This document shows, piece by piece, positions 44,414 to 45,964 of a stretch of 45,964 bases of DNA. The stretch is from an uncultured Phycisphaera sp. Its GTDB lineage: Bacteria > Planctomycetota > Phycisphaerae > Phycisphaerales > SM1A02. The position numbers were made by a program, and so were the translations under genes. Numbering within the stretch: the first letter of the stretch is position 1; every line of letters begins with the position of its first letter. Location of the stretch: contig CALFOM010000201.1 of NCBI GenBank assembly GCA_937919685.1, positions 1 through 45,964 of the forward strand, given 5' to 3'. Under the pieces are notes generated by a model. The model made no database searches. It was not told the DNA's origin and was given only the letters and a program-made list of their open reading frames with translations.

Positions 44414-44571
44414 GGTCGAAACAGCCCTATTTTGGTTCCCCGGAGCGAATTCCAGATGATAACACAACCCACATCGGCCAATCACGCGCGAAACCATCGA
44501 ATGGGCTGAAAAAACCATGGAATCACTCGCCCGCTCGGACCCTTCCTGCGGATTCTCCACGGGGGGCGGGG

Positions 44572-44600
44572 TTGAGCCGCAGCATGGTCCGCGATACGCT
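44572..44600 (+). promoter_or_regulatory. Sigma-70-type promoter of tRNA-His
   Basis: TTGAGC (44572-44577) and TACGCT (44595-44600) are separated by 17 bases and end 16 bases before the tRNA-His 5' end, the expected spacing for a transcript with a short leader. Confidence 0.7.
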
Positions 44601-44616
44601 CTGCGACTCTTCAGAT

Positions 44617-44689
44617 GGCGGCTGTAGCTCAGGGGTAGAGCACCTGGTTGTGATCCAGGACGTCGCGGGTTCAAATCCCGTCAGTCGCC
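44617..44689 (+). tRNA. tRNA-His (anticodon GTG)
   Basis: The cloverleaf is complete. An extra G at -1 (44617) pairs with C73 (44689), the identity element of histidine tRNA. The acceptor is GCGGCTG/CAGTCGC, the D arm GCTC...GAGC, the anticodon stem CCTGG/CCAGG with loop TTGTGAT (anticodon GTG), and the T arm GCGGG/CCCGT with TTCAAAT. The CCA end is not encoded. Confidence 0.97.
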
Positions 44690-44703
44690 CTTTTCGCCCG
44701 AAT

Positions 44704-44740
44704 CGCCGCCGAACCCCCACAACGGGTTCGGCGGCGTTCT
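44704..44740 (+). terminator. Terminator of the tRNA-His transcript
   Basis: A 13-bp GC-rich stem (CGCCGCCGAACCC at 44704-44716 and its complement at 44724-44736) follows the tRNA by 14 bases and ends in a short TTCT. The T-run is weak, but a TTTT also lies directly after the tRNA at 44691-44694. Confidence 0.6.
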
Positions 44741-44925
44741 GCATCCCGGCGGCCGATACCCAAAAGGCCGAGTCGATGATGTGATGTGAGGCGACGCGAG
44801 ACGACGCCTCGGGACCCCAGCCGACTCACGCGACGTGATTCATGGCATGATCACGGGGAGCAGGCACTCCGGCGACGCACGCCGCACGCCGCAAGGTGCT
44901 CCAGCACACGAAAGGAGCCTTTCCC

Positions 44926-45729
44926 GTGAAGGTCTTCGGGTTTCAATTTGCTCCGGTCAGGCACCGAAAGGAAGAGAGCCACGCGATCGTCGAGAAGATG
45001 CTCGAGGACACCGCGCCCCCACCCGGCTCGTTCGTGGTTCTTCCGGAGATGTTCGATTCGGGTTGGACCTTCGACGTCGATGCCGCCACCGAGGGCGATT
45101 CGCCGGCTTGGGCGGCCCGCATCGCGACGCGATTTCAGATCCATCTGCAAATCGGGTTCGGCCGAAAAGTGTCCCGCCCCCCCGGCGCCGCGAATGCGAC
45201 GGTGATCGCCCACCCCGACGGACGGCTGGGAGCGGTGTACGAGAAAATGCATCCCTTCGGTTTCACGGAAGAACCTCGCTATTACGCAGCCGGAACGCAA
45301 CTCGTGCTCGACCGGGTCGGCCCTTTCAAGATCGCTCCCACGATCTGCTACGACCTCCGCTTTCCGGAGTTGTACCGCCACGCGGTGTTGGCTGGGGCGG
45401 ACTTGATCACGGTCATCGCCAGCTGGCCTGCCCCCCGCATCGCCCACTGGCGGGCCCTGCTGATCGCCCGCGCCATCGAGAATCAGGCATTCGTCGTCGC
45501 GGTGAATCGGGTCGGTACCGATCCCGACCATGAATACGGCGGCGAATCGCTGATCGTCTCGCCCCAGGGCGAAATCCTCGCGGAGGCGGGCCCGAATACT
45601 GCGGTGATCTCCGCGGACATTGATCCCCGGACCACGGCGAGTTGGCGAACGGCGTTCCCGGCACTCCGCGATCATCGGACCGACTTGCTAAAGCCAATCC
45701 CGGAAGCGCAGTTTGCCGTCGACCCTTGA
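44926..45729 (+). CDS. Nitrilase-superfamily amidase (omega-amidase/YafV-like)
   Basis: This 267-aa protein has the C-N hydrolase triad Glu41 (VLPEMFDSGW), Lys107 (AVYEKMHPF) and Cys141 (ICYDLRFPELYR), with the nearby ASWPAPRIAHWRALLIARAI and VVAVNRVGTDP segments. The pattern most resembles omega-amidases of the Nit2/YafV type, which hydrolyse 2-oxoglutaramate or 2-oxosuccinamate; the exact substrate is not certain. AAAGGAG lies 8 bases before the GTG at 44926, which decides this start over upstream in-frame codons. The gene stands alone between the tRNA-His terminator and the promoter at 45791. Confidence 0.9.
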   Translation: MKVFGFQFAPVRHRKEESHAIVEKMLEDTAPPPGSFVVLPEMFDSGWTFDVDAATEGDSPAWAARIATRFQIHLQIGFGRKVSRPPGAANATVIAHPDGRLGAVYEKMHPFGFTEEPRYYAAGTQLVLDRVGPFKIAPTICYDLRFPELYRHAVLAGADLITVIASWPAPRIAHWRALLIARAIENQAFVVAVNRVGTDPDHEYGGESLIVSPQGEILAEAGPNTAVISADIDPRTTASWRTAFPALRDHRTDLLKPIPEAQFAVDP

Positions 45730-45790
45730 GAGTCCAGCGAGTTTTCGGACGGAGGGGCCGCGAAAAAACGATGTCGACCTCGGTCCCTGA

Positions 45791-45818
45791 TTGACGTGCC
45801 GGTTCATCGACGTAGGAT
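45791..45818 (+). promoter_or_regulatory. Sigma-70-like promoter
   Basis: TTGACG (45791-45796) and TAGGAT (45813-45818) are spaced by 16 bases. It would drive a transcript into the right end of the window. Confidence 0.55.
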
Positions 45819-45840
45819 GTGAAGCGCAGGTGATCAGGTG

Positions 45841-45864
45841 TCAGTTTGATCAGTTTGATCAGTT
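45841..45864. repeat. 9-bp tandem repeat
   Basis: Two perfect copies of TCAGTTTGA and a partial third, in the likely leader of the transcript from the 45791 promoter. Confidence 0.85.
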
Positions 45865-45882
45865 GGTGCCGGATCGACCGTC

Positions 45883-45964
45883 GTGAATTCCGATCCCCCG
45901 AAGATCCGTCGTCAGAGAGCCGAGCGCGAGACCGCTACTCAGGTCATCATGTCATCATGTCATC
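45883..45964 (+). CDS. Possible start of a truncated gene
   Basis: From GTG at 45883 an open frame (MNSDPPKIRRQRAERETATQ...) runs to the window edge. It follows the 45791 promoter at a plausible distance, but the ribosome-binding site is weak. ATGs within the following 8-bp repeat are alternative starts. The evidence does not allow a family call. Confidence 0.3.
   Translation, partial: MNSDPPKIRRQRAERETATQVIMSSCH
45943..45964. repeat. 8-bp tandem repeat at window edge
   Basis: GTCATCAT is repeated at least 2.75 times and is cut by the window end. Each unit contributes an ATG, and neighbouring ATGs are in different reading frames. Confidence 0.85.

Overview
The window is high-GC bacterial chromosome. 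The gene content suggests a planctomycete, most likely of the class Phycisphaerae. The evidence is two prepilin-type secreted proteins (one with an H-x9-D-G C-terminal motif), secreted proteins ending in paired dockerin-like Asn-Gly-Asp repeats, an extra EF-G-like GTPase, and an excisionase-type HTH fused to a receiver domain. This placement is inference from families, not from a marker gene. Nearly all space is coding and most genes are chromosomal housekeeping or metabolic genes. I see no phage, insertion sequence or CRISPR array.

Layout. 0-9 kb: a terminator, a 40-residue membrane peptide, a GNAT acetyltransferase, an exported transglutaminase-like protein, an EF-G-like GTPase, the tRNA methyltransferase TrmL, a pseudopilin whose start lies in a 9-bp repeat, and an exported protein of unknown function. 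9.5-17.5 kb: Mrp-type Fe-S ATPase, an exported PDZ/coiled-coil protein with a strong terminator, the threonine-to-glycine pair Kbl and SDR-type threonine dehydrogenase, a rhodanese, an ECF sigma factor and a DUF985 cupin. 17.4-26.5 kb: a three-gene overlapping operon (Tat-exported TIM-barrel protein, DUF4212 small subunit, sodium/solute symporter), a PHB-depolymerase-like esterase broken by an in-frame TAG, and a divergent fucose-salvage module (FKP-type fucokinase/pyrophosphorylase and a mutarotase).

26.5-32.2 kb: a large FAD/Fe-S dehydrogenase of the YdiJ/D-lactate dehydrogenase type, tRNA-Thr(CGT) with its terminator, and an exported HEAT-repeat protein containing a degenerate receiver-like segment. 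32.6-37 kb: a cobalamin riboswitch followed by a compact run of genes: an exported dockerin-type protein, a pseudopilin (4-nt overlap), an alpha/beta hydrolase, MoeA and MoaD (4-nt overlaps). 37-46 kb: MutL with endonuclease motifs, a metallophosphoesterase, glutamine-dependent NAD synthetase, an HTH-receiver protein with Glu at the phosphorylation site, ATP-type PEP carboxykinase, tRNA-His, a nitrilase-family amidase, and the promoter and possible start of a further gene.

The most interesting unit is the cobalamin-riboswitch operon, which suggests a B12-responsive cell-surface uptake or scavenging function built from an exported protein and a pseudopilin. A second theme is the number of perfect short tandem repeats (period 6-10 bp). 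Those inside genes all have a 9-bp period and preserve frame, whereas most of those between genes have periods of 6, 8 or 10 bp.
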